DNA of 35,587 nucleotides from a virus, in IMG/VR virus record IMGVR_UViG_3300046524_000608, positions 1-35,587 of that record; one strand, written 5' to 3'. The position numbers and the translations under genes were made by a program. Positions within the stretch are counted from its first letter, which is position 1, and each line of letters opens with the position of its first letter. Shown here one piece after another: positions 1-6,328 of this stretch. The notes below the pieces were generated by a model. That model was not told where the DNA came from. It saw nothing but the letters and a program-made list of their open reading frames with translations, and did no database searches.

Positions 1-1065
1 ATGAAGAGACTTTCGTACCGTAAAAAGGTCTACTCAGACCGTCGATCATTGCAGGTACCAAGCCATGCTCGACGTGCGGCACGCAAAGCTAAACAGCTTC
101 GTAAGCCTAGGAGAATTCGTCTTGATCGGCCTGTCTTTATTAGGGCTCCTGAAACTTTTCATCTAACGGATCTTCTTTGGCGCGCACGGTTGTTTAGGCT
201 GTTTGATGAGGTTGACTTAGCGCTAAGTCAAGGGCGCAAGGTAAGTTTAAGCTTCAAAAATACTGAAAAGATGTACCCATGCGGCACCCTCGTTTTCATG
301 GCAAGGCTTGACTTGTGGTTGGCGCAACATCCAGGGATGATAAGTTGCGACTACCCAGAAGATGAGGTGGTTGAGCAGCTACTCCAGCACTTCTCTGTAC
401 TTAGCAAGCTTGGTCTAAAGAGCCGCAAGACGATCAATAGTGAAAGAGTTGCGTATTGGCACTTTTATTCAGGCGCAAAAGCTGATCTGTCAGGTTTTAA
501 AGATGTCACCTTGTCTATTATTAAGGGCATTGAGCACCCGCAGAAAGAGCTGTTTGCGGACTGCTTGAATGAAGCCGTAGTGAACACTGTACATCACGCT
601 TACAAGAACTACACTGAAGTCGAGGTGCCGTCAGAGCTGCGACGCTGGTGGATACTTTCGCAGTTCCGTGGCGATCGTATGTATGTAGCGATTTATGATG
701 TCGGTGAGGGCATTCCAGGAACCTTAAGACGTAAGCCCGAGTGGCTTGAATATTTGAAGCATCGACACTATAACGATGACAGGACGATTGAGTCAGCGAT
801 CATCAGTCAACGCTCGAGCACGTTACAACCTGAACGAGGGCAGGGCCTTCCCGAGATGCTAGAATTCTCTCAAAGCCTCGAAGGTGGCGGCCTGTCTATC
901 GTCAGTTCTAAGGGTGCCTTTGAATACAACGCGGATGTCGAGACAATGCGCAGGCGTAAATATTCGCTGCCCCTAAAAGGCACGCTTGTCCAGTGGGAAA
1001 TACCGTTCCGCAAGGAGCAAGAAAATGGAAACCATGAACTTATCAATAGCCAAACAGTTCAGTGA
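1..1065 (+). CDS. STAS-like/GHKL ATPase protein, cassette gene 1
   Basis: A 354-residue cytosolic protein. A basic N-terminus (about 1-45) precedes a region at about 46-130 whose beta-strand, 'CGTLVFM', helix pattern looks like a STAS-type fold. A Bergerat (GHKL) ATP-binding domain follows at about 160-335, with the N box E191/N195, the G1 box D233-V-G-E-G and the G2 box R279-G-Q-G-L. This is the arrangement of SpoIIAB/RsbW-type and histidine-kinase ATPases. No phospho-acceptor histidine domain or receiver was seen. The gene overlaps the next one by 41 bases, so the two are probably co-translated. It is much more AT-rich than the phage core. The true start is uncertain because the window opens on its ATG. 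Biological function is unknown; a partner-switch role with the downstream DUF4325 protein is inference. Confidence 0.85.
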   Translation: MKRLSYRKKVYSDRRSLQVPSHARRAARKAKQLRKPRRIRLDRPVFIRAPETFHLTDLLWRARLFRLFDEVDLALSQGRKVSLSFKNTEKMYPCGTLVFMARLDLWLAQHPGMISCDYPEDEVVEQLLQHFSVLSKLGLKSRKTINSERVAYWHFYSGAKADLSGFKDVTLSIIKGIEHPQKELFADCLNEAVVNTVHHAYKNYTEVEVPSELRRWWILSQFRGDRMYVAIYDVGEGIPGTLRRKPEWLEYLKHRHYNDDRTIESAIISQRSSTLQPERGQGLPEMLEFSQSLEGGGLSIVSSKGAFEYNADVETMRRRKYSLPLKGTLVQWEIPFRKEQENGNHELINSQTVQ

Positions 1066-1357
1066 GACACCTGCAGGACGATATGTCCAGGATGGACCAG
1101 CGTCGGGGCAAAGGTTTCGTGACGAATTTTTGGTGCCAGCATTGCAGTCGGGCAAAAGAGTTTCTGTCGACCTGGATGGAGCAGTTGGCTTCGGTTCATC
1201 GTTTCTAGAAGAGGCGTTTGGCGGTTTGGTCCGTGTCGCAGGGTTTAGGGCTCCCGATCTTCACTCCCGCTTGACTATTCTGTCTGGACTGAAGACCTAT
1301 CGTGATCGCGTCTGGCGATACATCGACGAGGCCCAGGCCCGCGCTCCTGCTCGCTGA
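1025..1357 (+). CDS. DUF4325 (STAS-like) protein, cassette gene 2
   Basis: A 110-residue protein matching the DUF4325 STAS-like family: an N-terminal G-R-Y element (18-20), the R-F-R-D-E-F helix (30-35), the strand V-S-V-D-L-D (46-51) and the signature S58-S59-F60 followed by L-E-E-A-F-G. I chose the ATG at 1025 because AAGGAG lies at 1012-1017, seven bases upstream; an in-frame start at 986 lacks this signal. The gene begins inside the GHKL gene. GHKL plus STAS pairs form kinase/antagonist switches in SpoIIAB-SpoIIAA and RsbW-RsbV. Whether S58 or S59 is phosphorylated here is only a guess. The family has no established biochemical activity that I can cite. Confidence 0.82.
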   Translation: METMNLSIAKQFSETPAGRYVQDGPASGQRFRDEFLVPALQSGKRVSVDLDGAVGFGSSFLEEAFGGLVRVAGFRAPDLHSRLTILSGLKTYRDRVWRYIDEAQARAPAR

Positions 1358-1362
1358 CTGTC

Positions 1363-1938
1363 TTGGATATCGGGCAGCTCATCAAGGACTATGGTCCAAC
1401 CGTCGCGTGGATCATTGCAATCACTGGATGGGCGATTGGTAATTCTCAAGCAAACAATCGGGAAAAACGGAAGGAGTTCCGTGCCGAGATTACTGCTATC
1501 GAGGCGTCCCTCAAGAGTCTTCTTGAAAAGGTAGAAAAATACCTTCGCGAGGCGGCGCGCAACGATGCGGCAAGGAAACTTGAGCTCGAAATCGTTGTTT
1601 TGTTTCGCTCGCTAGACTTGATGCACGAGCGTTTGGATAAGCGACAAAGTGGCGGTGAACTTGGGCTCTATATAGATGTTGTAAAGCGCTATCGAGAAGA
1701 GCTTTACGATCTGGCTACTGGGTCCTATTTCGAGACTGCAGACCGTATTCCGGACGAGGAACTTCATCCTCGCATTCAGGCCCTTCATACAAAGGCCTAT
1801 CTCCTCATCGAGTCCTTGCATGACCTGTTCTTGGCGAAGTTTGATGATGTTCGGACGGAGGCCGTGGTTGGCCCGCAACACGGTGTGGGGCTCATGTCTT
1901 ATCTCAATGGCTTGATGACCTCGGGCCGCCGCCGGTAA
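1363..1938 (+). CDS. Membrane-anchored helical protein, cassette gene 3
   Basis: A 191-residue protein I do not recognise. A single hydrophobic segment (about 12-28, rich in W, I and A) is followed by a charged, mostly helical domain with coiled-coil-like stretches (about 34-75), predicted cytoplasmic. The only workable start is TTG at 1363, five bases after the previous stop and without a strong ribosome site, so translation probably depends on coupling. Its end runs 40 bases past the integrase stop on the other strand, a convergent overlap. Position and AT-rich composition suggest it belongs with the GHKL/DUF4325 pair as a membrane effector or anchor; this is inference. Confidence 0.68.
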   Translation: MDIGQLIKDYGPTVAWIIAITGWAIGNSQANNREKRKEFRAEITAIEASLKSLLEKVEKYLREAARNDAARKLELEIVVLFRSLDLMHERLDKRQSGGELGLYIDVVKRYREELYDLATGSYFETADRIPDEELHPRIQALHTKAYLLIESLHDLFLAKFDDVRTEAVVGPQHGVGLMSYLNGLMTSGRRR

Positions 1939-2948
1939 ACCCGTTCGGTAATCTTACCGTCGGCGTGGGCTAGCAACTGGCGCGCGTGCTCGAGCGTCTC
2001 GGCATCGCTGGCGCACTTGGCCCGCAGGTCATGCTCCGTAAAATGTTCTTCGACCTTCGTTTCTTCCATCACCCGGGTCATAAAATTGCGCCATAGAGAT
2101 TCCCAACCGCCGGCGCGGCCGTTCTCGTTGAAGTAGCATTCCCCGACCCGGTTGCAGAACAGGTAGGGAGATAATTTCACTGGGTGTGCGGCCTTCGCCA
2201 TTTCAACAGCCTCGCGTAGCTCCTCGGACCACTCGATGATCATCCGCTTTCCAGTCGAGCCCTCGGTTTTTCCTGGCTCCAGGTAGATCCCGTCATTCCG
2301 CAGGTCGGACATCGTCAGGCGGAGCATGTCCCCCCGGCGGATACCGGTGAGCAGTTTCAGACGGATATACGCCTGGGCGGCCAGCACGCTGCCGGATTTC
2401 CGGCGCGGCTCCAGCGACAGGCACTCCACAATCTCCCAGTCCTCAACGTAGCGCGTGCGCGCTTTCTCACCTTCCAGTCGGACCTCGCCTTTGAAAGGGT
2501 GGCGGTCCAGATATCCCCATTCCACGGCTTTCGTGAGCGCGTGCGACAACAGCTCCATTTCCCGCTTGGCCGACGTCTTGGCTTCGCGCCGATCGACGTA
2601 CTGGTAGACGTGCCGCGGCTTGATGTCCGCCAGGGCCATCGGGCCGAAGGTCGCGCGCACTGGTTTGATCGCGATCTTATTCTGGTTCTGGGTGGTCACC
2701 TTCTTTTTCGGGATCACCTCGAGAGCGTACCGATCGAGCAGCGCGGCCACCGTCTTGGCCTGGTCGACGACCTGCAGGCGTTCCGCCCAAACCTTATAGG
2801 CCTCGGGGAGGTTGGAGCCCAGTCGAAACGTCTGCTTCCCGTCCCAAGCGGCTTCCTGCCCCGGCGGCACCTGGTAGTAATAGCCACCATGCGTATGGCG
2901 CCACCGCTTCGGCAGCCCCTTGTTCTCCGCTTTACGCTCGCGCGGCAT
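1899..2948 (-). CDS. int: Phage integrase, tyrosine recombinase
   Basis: A 349-residue site-specific recombinase expected to integrate and excise the prophage at att sites. An N-terminal arm-binding region (about 1-65) and core-binding domain (66-150) precede the catalytic domain, which shows R204 (T-G-I-R), K227 (P-G-K-T), H306-x-x-R309, H328 and nucleophile Y338. All catalytic residues are present, so it should be active. It overlaps the upstream DUF4224 gene by 17 bases and is the last gene of the leftward integration operon. Its 3' end is overlapped convergently by the gene at 1363-1938. Confidence 0.95.
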   Translation of the reverse strand: MPRERKAENKGLPKRWRHTHGGYYYQVPPGQEAAWDGKQTFRLGSNLPEAYKVWAERLQVVDQAKTVAALLDRYALEVIPKKKVTTQNQNKIAIKPVRATFGPMALADIKPRHVYQYVDRREAKTSAKREMELLSHALTKAVEWGYLDRHPFKGEVRLEGEKARTRYVEDWEIVECLSLEPRRKSGSVLAAQAYIRLKLLTGIRRGDMLRLTMSDLRNDGIYLEPGKTEGSTGKRMIIEWSEELREAVEMAKAAHPVKLSPYLFCNRVGECYFNENGRAGGWESLWRNFMTRVMEETKVEEHFTEHDLRAKCASDAETLEHARQLLAHADGKITERVYRRRPEVIKPLR

Positions 2949-3168
2949 TCAACGCTCCCCAGTTCGGTTCGGTCGGCGGCCTCGCGCGCTTGGGCGCGCT
3001 GCCGATACCGAATGATTGCTCAACGTGCGCGCGCAGGACAGCCAAGCTGCCGTCCGGGCGAGCGCGGTGCTCGATTCCCATCGATCGTAACACCCGCGCT
3101 TGCGCGGCCCGCTGAACGCGCTGCGTCAGGCTCGACACTTCCTCATCGTTCAAGAACATTTCGTTCAT
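2932..3168 (-). CDS. DUF4224 small protein upstream of integrase
   Basis: A 78-residue protein with the DUF4224 pattern: F-L-N-D-E-E, then S-L-T, an A-Q-A-R-V-L-R-x-M-G-I helix, and R-P-D-G-S-L-A-V-L-R. The ATG at 3168 is preferred over longer in-frame starts because GGAGG sits just upstream (gene-strand reading GGAGGAATC-ATG). Members of this family commonly sit directly before phage integrases and look like small DNA-binding folds. An excisionase or directionality role is plausible from context but unproven. It overlaps int by 17 bases. Confidence 0.85.
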   Translation of the reverse strand: MNEMFLNDEEVSSLTQRVQRAAQARVLRSMGIEHRARPDGSLAVLRAHVEQSFGIGSAPKRARPPTEPNWGALNAARA

Positions 3169-3188
3169 GATTCCTCCATACTTCCTTT

Positions 3189-3674
3189 TCAATTCTTGCC
3201 GGCAGCGCTCGCGAGACGCTGGAGTTCCTCGTTCGCTTTCGCTACCCAATTGGGACCGTGGCTCAGGTAATGATTCAGCAGAAAAAGGATTGTGGCGGCC
3301 TGCTCGTCCTCGGCGCGCCTTTCGATTTGTTGACCACTCGCCCGCAGGGCGCCAGCGATCTCGATGCAGGTGAAGTTCGGCCTGCCCAGGATCTTGCGCA
3401 GATTGTCGTCCAGCTCGAGCTGCATAAACCCTTCCTTGGTACCGATGCTCTCGGCGGCCACCTCCGGTACAGCCAGGCCGACGCCCCGGGCACGCAGATC
3501 CGCGATCTCGGCCTCCATCGCGCGCTCGACGTCGGTCGGCGCATGCAGCGGAAAGTCCGCCGCGGCGCCGATGCGCTCGCGCCAGGTGCGGACTGGTCTG
3601 GCTGGGTCGTCATCCCAGGTCAGTTGGACGAGGGGACGCTGATCATCGCGTCGCTGGGGCTTTTTGTCGTTCAT
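3189..3674 (-). CDS. Hypothetical protein, first gene of the integration operon
   Basis: A 161-residue acidic, soluble protein that I do not recognise. It has no signal peptide or membrane segment; the N-terminus is charged and disordered-looking, and the C-terminal half (from about 85) is helical. The ATG at 3674 has an AGGAG element about ten bases upstream on the minus strand. It lies 20 bases before the DUF4224 gene in the same direction, so it is probably co-transcribed with int. Confidence 0.7.
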   Translation of the reverse strand: MNDKKPQRRDDQRPLVQLTWDDDPARPVRTWRERIGAAADFPLHAPTDVERAMEAEIADLRARGVGLAVPEVAAESIGTKEGFMQLELDDNLRKILGRPNFTCIEIAGALRASGQQIERRAEDEQAATILFLLNHYLSHGPNWVAKANEELQRLASAAGKN

Positions 3675-3739
3675 ACCGGTGCTCCTGTAACTGTTGGTGT
3701 GGTCGTGATACGATCTGCCGGAAATTTCACGGGAGAATC

Positions 3740-4387
3740 ATGTTTTCGAAAATCAGGGAGTGGCTTCGTCCGTGGTACAACATCTACGCGGTGATGGTGC
3801 TGAGCGCAGCAGCTGGTCTTGGCACATACGAAGCTGTGCCTTGGGCAAAGCTCGACTCCACCGGATGGGGCACGGTTGGTACATGGGCTGGTTCGATAGG
3901 TACAGTTGCCACCCTGATCGGCACAATCGTCCTGGCTACTGCGGACAGAAGGGCGGCGCGAAGGCAAGCACATGACCGGGCCGTCCTTGCTGCCGCGGCA
4001 TTGACATCTCGACTGAAGATCATTGCAGATTCGCTGCAAATTGCCGTGGAACACTTCCTCGATGACTCGTCCAGAAAGGAGCCGGTTGATTACAGAATGT
4101 ACGGCAAAGTTCTCGAAGGCCACGGCACTTGGACTGACGACGAAATTCTGCCGCTTATAGTGCTTCCCAAACACGTTTGTATTCGCCTCGCAGTAATTCG
4201 TGCTGAGATTTTGGAAGTAACTCGAAAGATGCTGAACCTTGCCGATAATTTCGCTTATAGCTGGATTCAAGACACGCTTAACGAAAGGCAGGCGGAAATT
4301 GTGAGCAGCCTGATCAAGTCGCGAGATACCCTTCAGTTCGCCGTTATGGAATGCGAATCCGCTGTCAAAAACGCTGTGCGCTCTTAA
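3740..4387 (+). CDS. Two-helix membrane protein, possible moron
   Basis: A 215-residue protein with two hydrophobic segments (about 13-31 and 47-67) joined by a short loop, followed by a basic stop-transfer stretch (R70-R71, R74-R75) and a cytoplasmic helical domain of about 145 residues. The ATG at 3740 follows GGGAGAA at 3731-3737. It is the only rightward gene between the two leftward operons, diverging from the integration operon and converging on the DUF2786 gene, and is more AT-rich than either. This isolation suggests accessory cargo. I do not recognise the family; membrane-located exclusion of other phages is one untested possibility. Confidence 0.72.
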   Translation: MFSKIREWLRPWYNIYAVMVLSAAAGLGTYEAVPWAKLDSTGWGTVGTWAGSIGTVATLIGTIVLATADRRAARRQAHDRAVLAAAALTSRLKIIADSLQIAVEHFLDDSSRKEPVDYRMYGKVLEGHGTWTDDEILPLIVLPKHVCIRLAVIRAEILEVTRKMLNLADNFAYSWIQDTLNERQAEIVSSLIKSRDTLQFAVMECESAVKNAVRS

Positions 4388-4428
4388 ATCAAGCTGGCAC
4401 GCACCATAAGCGAAAACGTCGGCCTGGT

Positions 4429-4974
4429 TCATGCTGCCGCCTGAAGATCTATTTGCCGATGAATCGGCGTCGGCCTCATGGTTTGCATTAGCGCCATGAT
4501 GGCCATCAGCTCGTCCATGTTCATCGGTTCGTCGTTGCTGGCGTCACCCGCACTACGCACGCCAAGGTCATTCGCTTGTACGAACGCCTGGTACACACGT
4601 TCGGTCGTCTTCTCCAGATCCTTGCTGAGCACCTTTCGGTATGCCGTGTAACGCACATCCACTTCGGCAAACTGCAGCGCGGTCAGGTCAAACCTCACGG
4701 TGCGCGATCGCTTGTCACGCCGGCGCCAGCTAGTGATCGACGTTGTGCCGAGCACGAAGGCGACGATTTGCGACAGCAGGCGGCGCTCGAAGTCGGTGGA
4801 GTACTTGAACTCGCGCCTGGTGGTTGGTTGCGCTACTTCGTCGAGGTCCGCTACCGTCATTCCGTATTTCTGCAGCAGCTTGTCGAGCATGGCCTCGGCG
4901 GTGGCCTTCTCGCCACCCACCCCGCGGCGCGCCAACGCCAGGATCTTCTTCATGCGCTCGATCGGCGTGCTCAC
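4429..4974 (-). CDS. DUF2786 domain protein
   Basis: A 181-residue protein. The first 45 residues match DUF2786: I-E-R-M-K-K-I-L-A-L-A-R-R-G-V, then E-K-A-T-A-E-A-M-L and an L-L-Q-K-Y-G-M helix ending in A-D-L. The remainder is helical with basic patches. The start is GTG at 4974, overlapping the TGA of the upstream gene as GTGA, which indicates translational coupling. It is the last gene of the early-left operon. The molecular role of DUF2786 proteins is not established; they are common in phages and plasmids. Confidence 0.82.
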   Translation of the reverse strand: MSTPIERMKKILALARRGVGGEKATAEAMLDKLLQKYGMTVADLDEVAQPTTRREFKYSTDFERRLLSQIVAFVLGTTSITSWRRRDKRSRTVRFDLTALQFAEVDVRYTAYRKVLSKDLEKTTERVYQAFVQANDLGVRSAGDASNDEPMNMDELMAIMALMQTMRPTPIHRQIDLQAAA

Positions 4975-5192
4975 GCTGCGGCCCTTTCCTCAGCCTGGCG
5001 CAGTGCGGGCGCCGCGGGCAGCGGCATCCAGTGCGTCACGCGCTCGCTGGTGATCGGCATGGCGTCGACGTAACGCCAGATCCCGCCGTCCCGGTACCCA
5101 GGCCACACGTCGTCATCGTTCAGCGCGAGCAGCACCAGAGCGTCGTCGTCGGGCAGCGAGACCGCGACGTGATTCCATGCGAGCGCGCTCAC
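4971..5192 (-). CDS. DUF551-like small protein
   Basis: A 73-residue protein that fits the DUF551 pattern of short phage proteins: an N-terminal S-L-P-D-D-D-A-L-V-L-L element, a central W-P-G-Y-R-D-G-G-I-W segment, and the terminal V-T-H-W-M-P-L-P signature. A longer reading frame exists upstream, but its extra 42 residues only mirror the neighbouring gene in another frame. I place the start at GTG 5192, which overlaps the upstream TGA as GTGA. Function unknown. Confidence 0.75.
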   Translation of the reverse strand: MSALAWNHVAVSLPDDDALVLLALNDDDVWPGYRDGGIWRYVDAMPITSERVTHWMPLPAAPALRQAEERAAA

Positions 5193-5569
5193 GCTGCTGC
5201 TCCACCAGTGGCCGGGCCGAAGAACGCGATGTCCAGCCAGTGGCGGAACATGCCGATCTGGCGCGCCGGGACGATCGTGACCCCTGCTGGAATTTCCACG
5301 GCGCTGCCGAACGTCCACAGCTCGCGGCGGTATTGATCGCGCGTTCCCGTGCGCTTCGCTTCCCCGCTTTCGTCCAGGCGGCGCAGGTAGTCGTGCGCGC
5401 TCCCGCGGCTGACGCCGAGCGCCTCGGCGACGTCGACGCTCGACATGCGCTTACTCTTCAGCAGGTCGATCAGCTTGTCCAGCTTGTCGTCACGGCGCAC
5501 GGTCATCTCGTCGACCGTAAGGTGCCGGCCGCCTTCAAATTTGTTCGATGAATTGGTGGTGGGCTTCAT
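5189..5569 (-). CDS. Winged-helix DNA-binding protein
   Basis: A 126-residue protein. Residues about 28-75 form a winged helix-turn-helix: L-D-K-L-I-D-L-L, then V-D-V-A-E-A-L-G-V-S-R-G-S-A-H-D-Y-L as the recognition unit, then a short wing. The C-terminal part (80-126) is an uncharacterised phage extension. The ATG at 5569 overlaps the upstream stop as ATGA. A transcription regulator in the early-left operon is the simplest reading; the target is unknown. Confidence 0.72.
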   Translation of the reverse strand: MKPTTNSSNKFEGGRHLTVDEMTVRRDDKLDKLIDLLKSKRMSSVDVAEALGVSRGSAHDYLRRLDESGEAKRTGTRDQYRRELWTFGSAVEIPAGVTIVPARQIGMFRHWLDIAFFGPATGGAAA

Positions 5570-5826
5570 TGTTGGCTTTCTTCTTTGCTGTGCGTGGTTT
5601 TGATCTGGATCTCGCTGCTGTCGATCGCCTCAGGGCTTCCCTTGAGGTAGACGGTCATCGCGACGCGGCCGCCGTCGTGGTGCAGCGTCAAGCTGTTAAT
5701 GAACCGGTGCAGCCCGCGGTGGAGGACCGGCCGGCAGCAGTGCGCGGACTTCAAGAGCTGCAGGTGGTGCCTGTACGCGACCTGGTCGTTCGGCTCGTCC
5801 TGGGTGCTTGATACGGGACCGACCAT
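5566..5826 (-). CDS. Hypothetical protein of the early-left operon
   Basis: An 86-residue soluble protein, rich in histidine and charged residues, with no recognisable domain. It starts with ATG at 5826, two bases after the upstream stop, and ends in an ATGA overlap with the winged-helix gene. Coupling to its neighbours is the main evidence that it is real. Confidence 0.6.
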   Translation of the reverse strand: MVGPVSSTQDEPNDQVAYRHHLQLLKSAHCCRPVLHRGLHRFINSLTLHHDGGRVAMTVYLKGSPEAIDSSEIQIKTTHSKEESQQ

Positions 5827-5828
5827 GA

Positions 5829-6017
5829 TCAGCTCCAGTCGTTGGCCTGCAGCTTCTTCACGTCGACCCGGGCGCGGCGTTCCATGTGCATGCGCGCGAC
5901 GCGGCGCAGGACAATGCGAAAGGTCGGGTGCTGAAGCATGGCGTCGAGGGGAGTGGTCACGCGCAGCATGCGGTGCGCGACCTCGAGCGCGGCCTGGTCC
6001 GGTTCAGCGTGAACCAT
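5829..6017 (-). CDS. Small hypothetical protein of the early-left operon
   Basis: A 62-residue basic, helical protein. Its ATG at 6017 begins one base after the stop of the 50-residue gene upstream, and its stop lies two bases before the next ATG. No domain was recognised. Confidence 0.58.
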   Translation of the reverse strand: MVHAEPDQAALEVAHRMLRVTTPLDAMLQHPTFRIVLRRVARMHMERRARVDVKKLQANDWS

Positions 6018-6018
6018 A

Positions 6019-6171
6019 TCAGCGCGCGCCGGCGACGATGGTCAGGCCGTAAGGCTGGTCGCCCAGCAGCTCGGCGGTCAGCAGGGCGGCGCCGACGCTC
6101 GAGGCGGCGAGGGCGCTGAAGGTGATGCAAGCGGTTGCGGTACGGACGGTGATGAGGAAGGGGCGGCGCAT
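6019..6171 (-). CDS. Small membrane-type peptide, first gene of the early-left operon
   Basis: A 50-residue frame read from the gene strand: ATG at 6171 and TGA at 6019. GGAGAGC lies just upstream of the ATG, a good ribosome site. The product has a basic start (M-R-R-P) and one long hydrophobic stretch, about residues 5-33, rich in A, I, T and L, so it is probably a single-span membrane peptide. It is the first reading frame behind the predicted early-left promoter and is spaced one base from the next gene. Function unknown; a lambda N equivalent is not evident here. Confidence 0.62.
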   Translation of the reverse strand: MRRPFLITVRTATACITFSALAASSVGAALLTAELLGDQPYGLTIVAGAR

Positions 6172-6220
6172 GTGCTCTCCAGTTTGCGGCTCGGCGGGTG
6201 CTGAGCTTGCTTTGGTGGAG

Positions 6221-6243
6221 AAAGTATAGATCAGCTATACTTT
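6221..6243. promoter_or_regulatory. CI operator OL1 (perfect palindrome)
   Basis: AAAGTATAG-ATCAG-CTATACTTT is a perfect inverted repeat with 9-base arms and a 5-base spacer. Its core, GTATAG-N5-CTATAC at 6224-6240, is identical in half-sites to the operator at 8403-8419 beside the cro promoter. This ties the two control regions to one repressor. Confidence 0.85.
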
Positions 6244-6252
6244 AGAAGTAAA
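6223..6252 (-). promoter_or_regulatory. Early-left promoter (pL analogue)
   Basis: On the minus strand, TTTACT (6252-6247) and TATACT (6228-6223) are separated by 18 bases, a fair sigma-70 promoter. It reads toward the six-gene operon starting at 6171. Both elements are overlapped by the two CI operators, so repression in the lysogen is expected. Confidence 0.72.
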
Positions 6253-6264
6253 GGAAAACTATAC
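6248..6264. promoter_or_regulatory. CI operator OL2
   Basis: GTAAAG-GAAAA-CTATAC differs from the consensus GTATAG-N5-CTATAC at one base. It lies 24 bases from OL1, about two helical turns, the same phasing as in the right operator cluster. Confidence 0.7.
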
Positions 6265-6274
6265 AAGAGGGAAC

Positions 6275-6295
6275 AAAAAAACCCGCCGAAGCGGG
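6275..6295 (-). terminator. Intrinsic terminator of the repressor operon
   Basis: Read on the minus strand, CCCGC-TTCG-GCGGG is followed by seven T residues. It lies downstream of the 315-residue gene and just before the early-left promoter, so it separates the repressor operon from the lytic leftward operon. Confidence 0.88.
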
Positions 6296-6328
6296 CAGAG
6301 TAGATCTCGATCCGTCTACAAGTACTTG

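Noticed and set aside
3258-3794. A plus-strand 178-codon frame opposite the 161-residue gene
   Set aside because: It overlaps the ribosome site and start of the gene at 3740 and mirrors the better supported minus-strand gene.
6172-6328. A lambda N-type antiterminator gene or nut site near pL
   Set aside because: No arginine-rich short frame and no boxB-like hairpin with boxA was visible; only promoter, operators and the repressor-operon terminator are supported.
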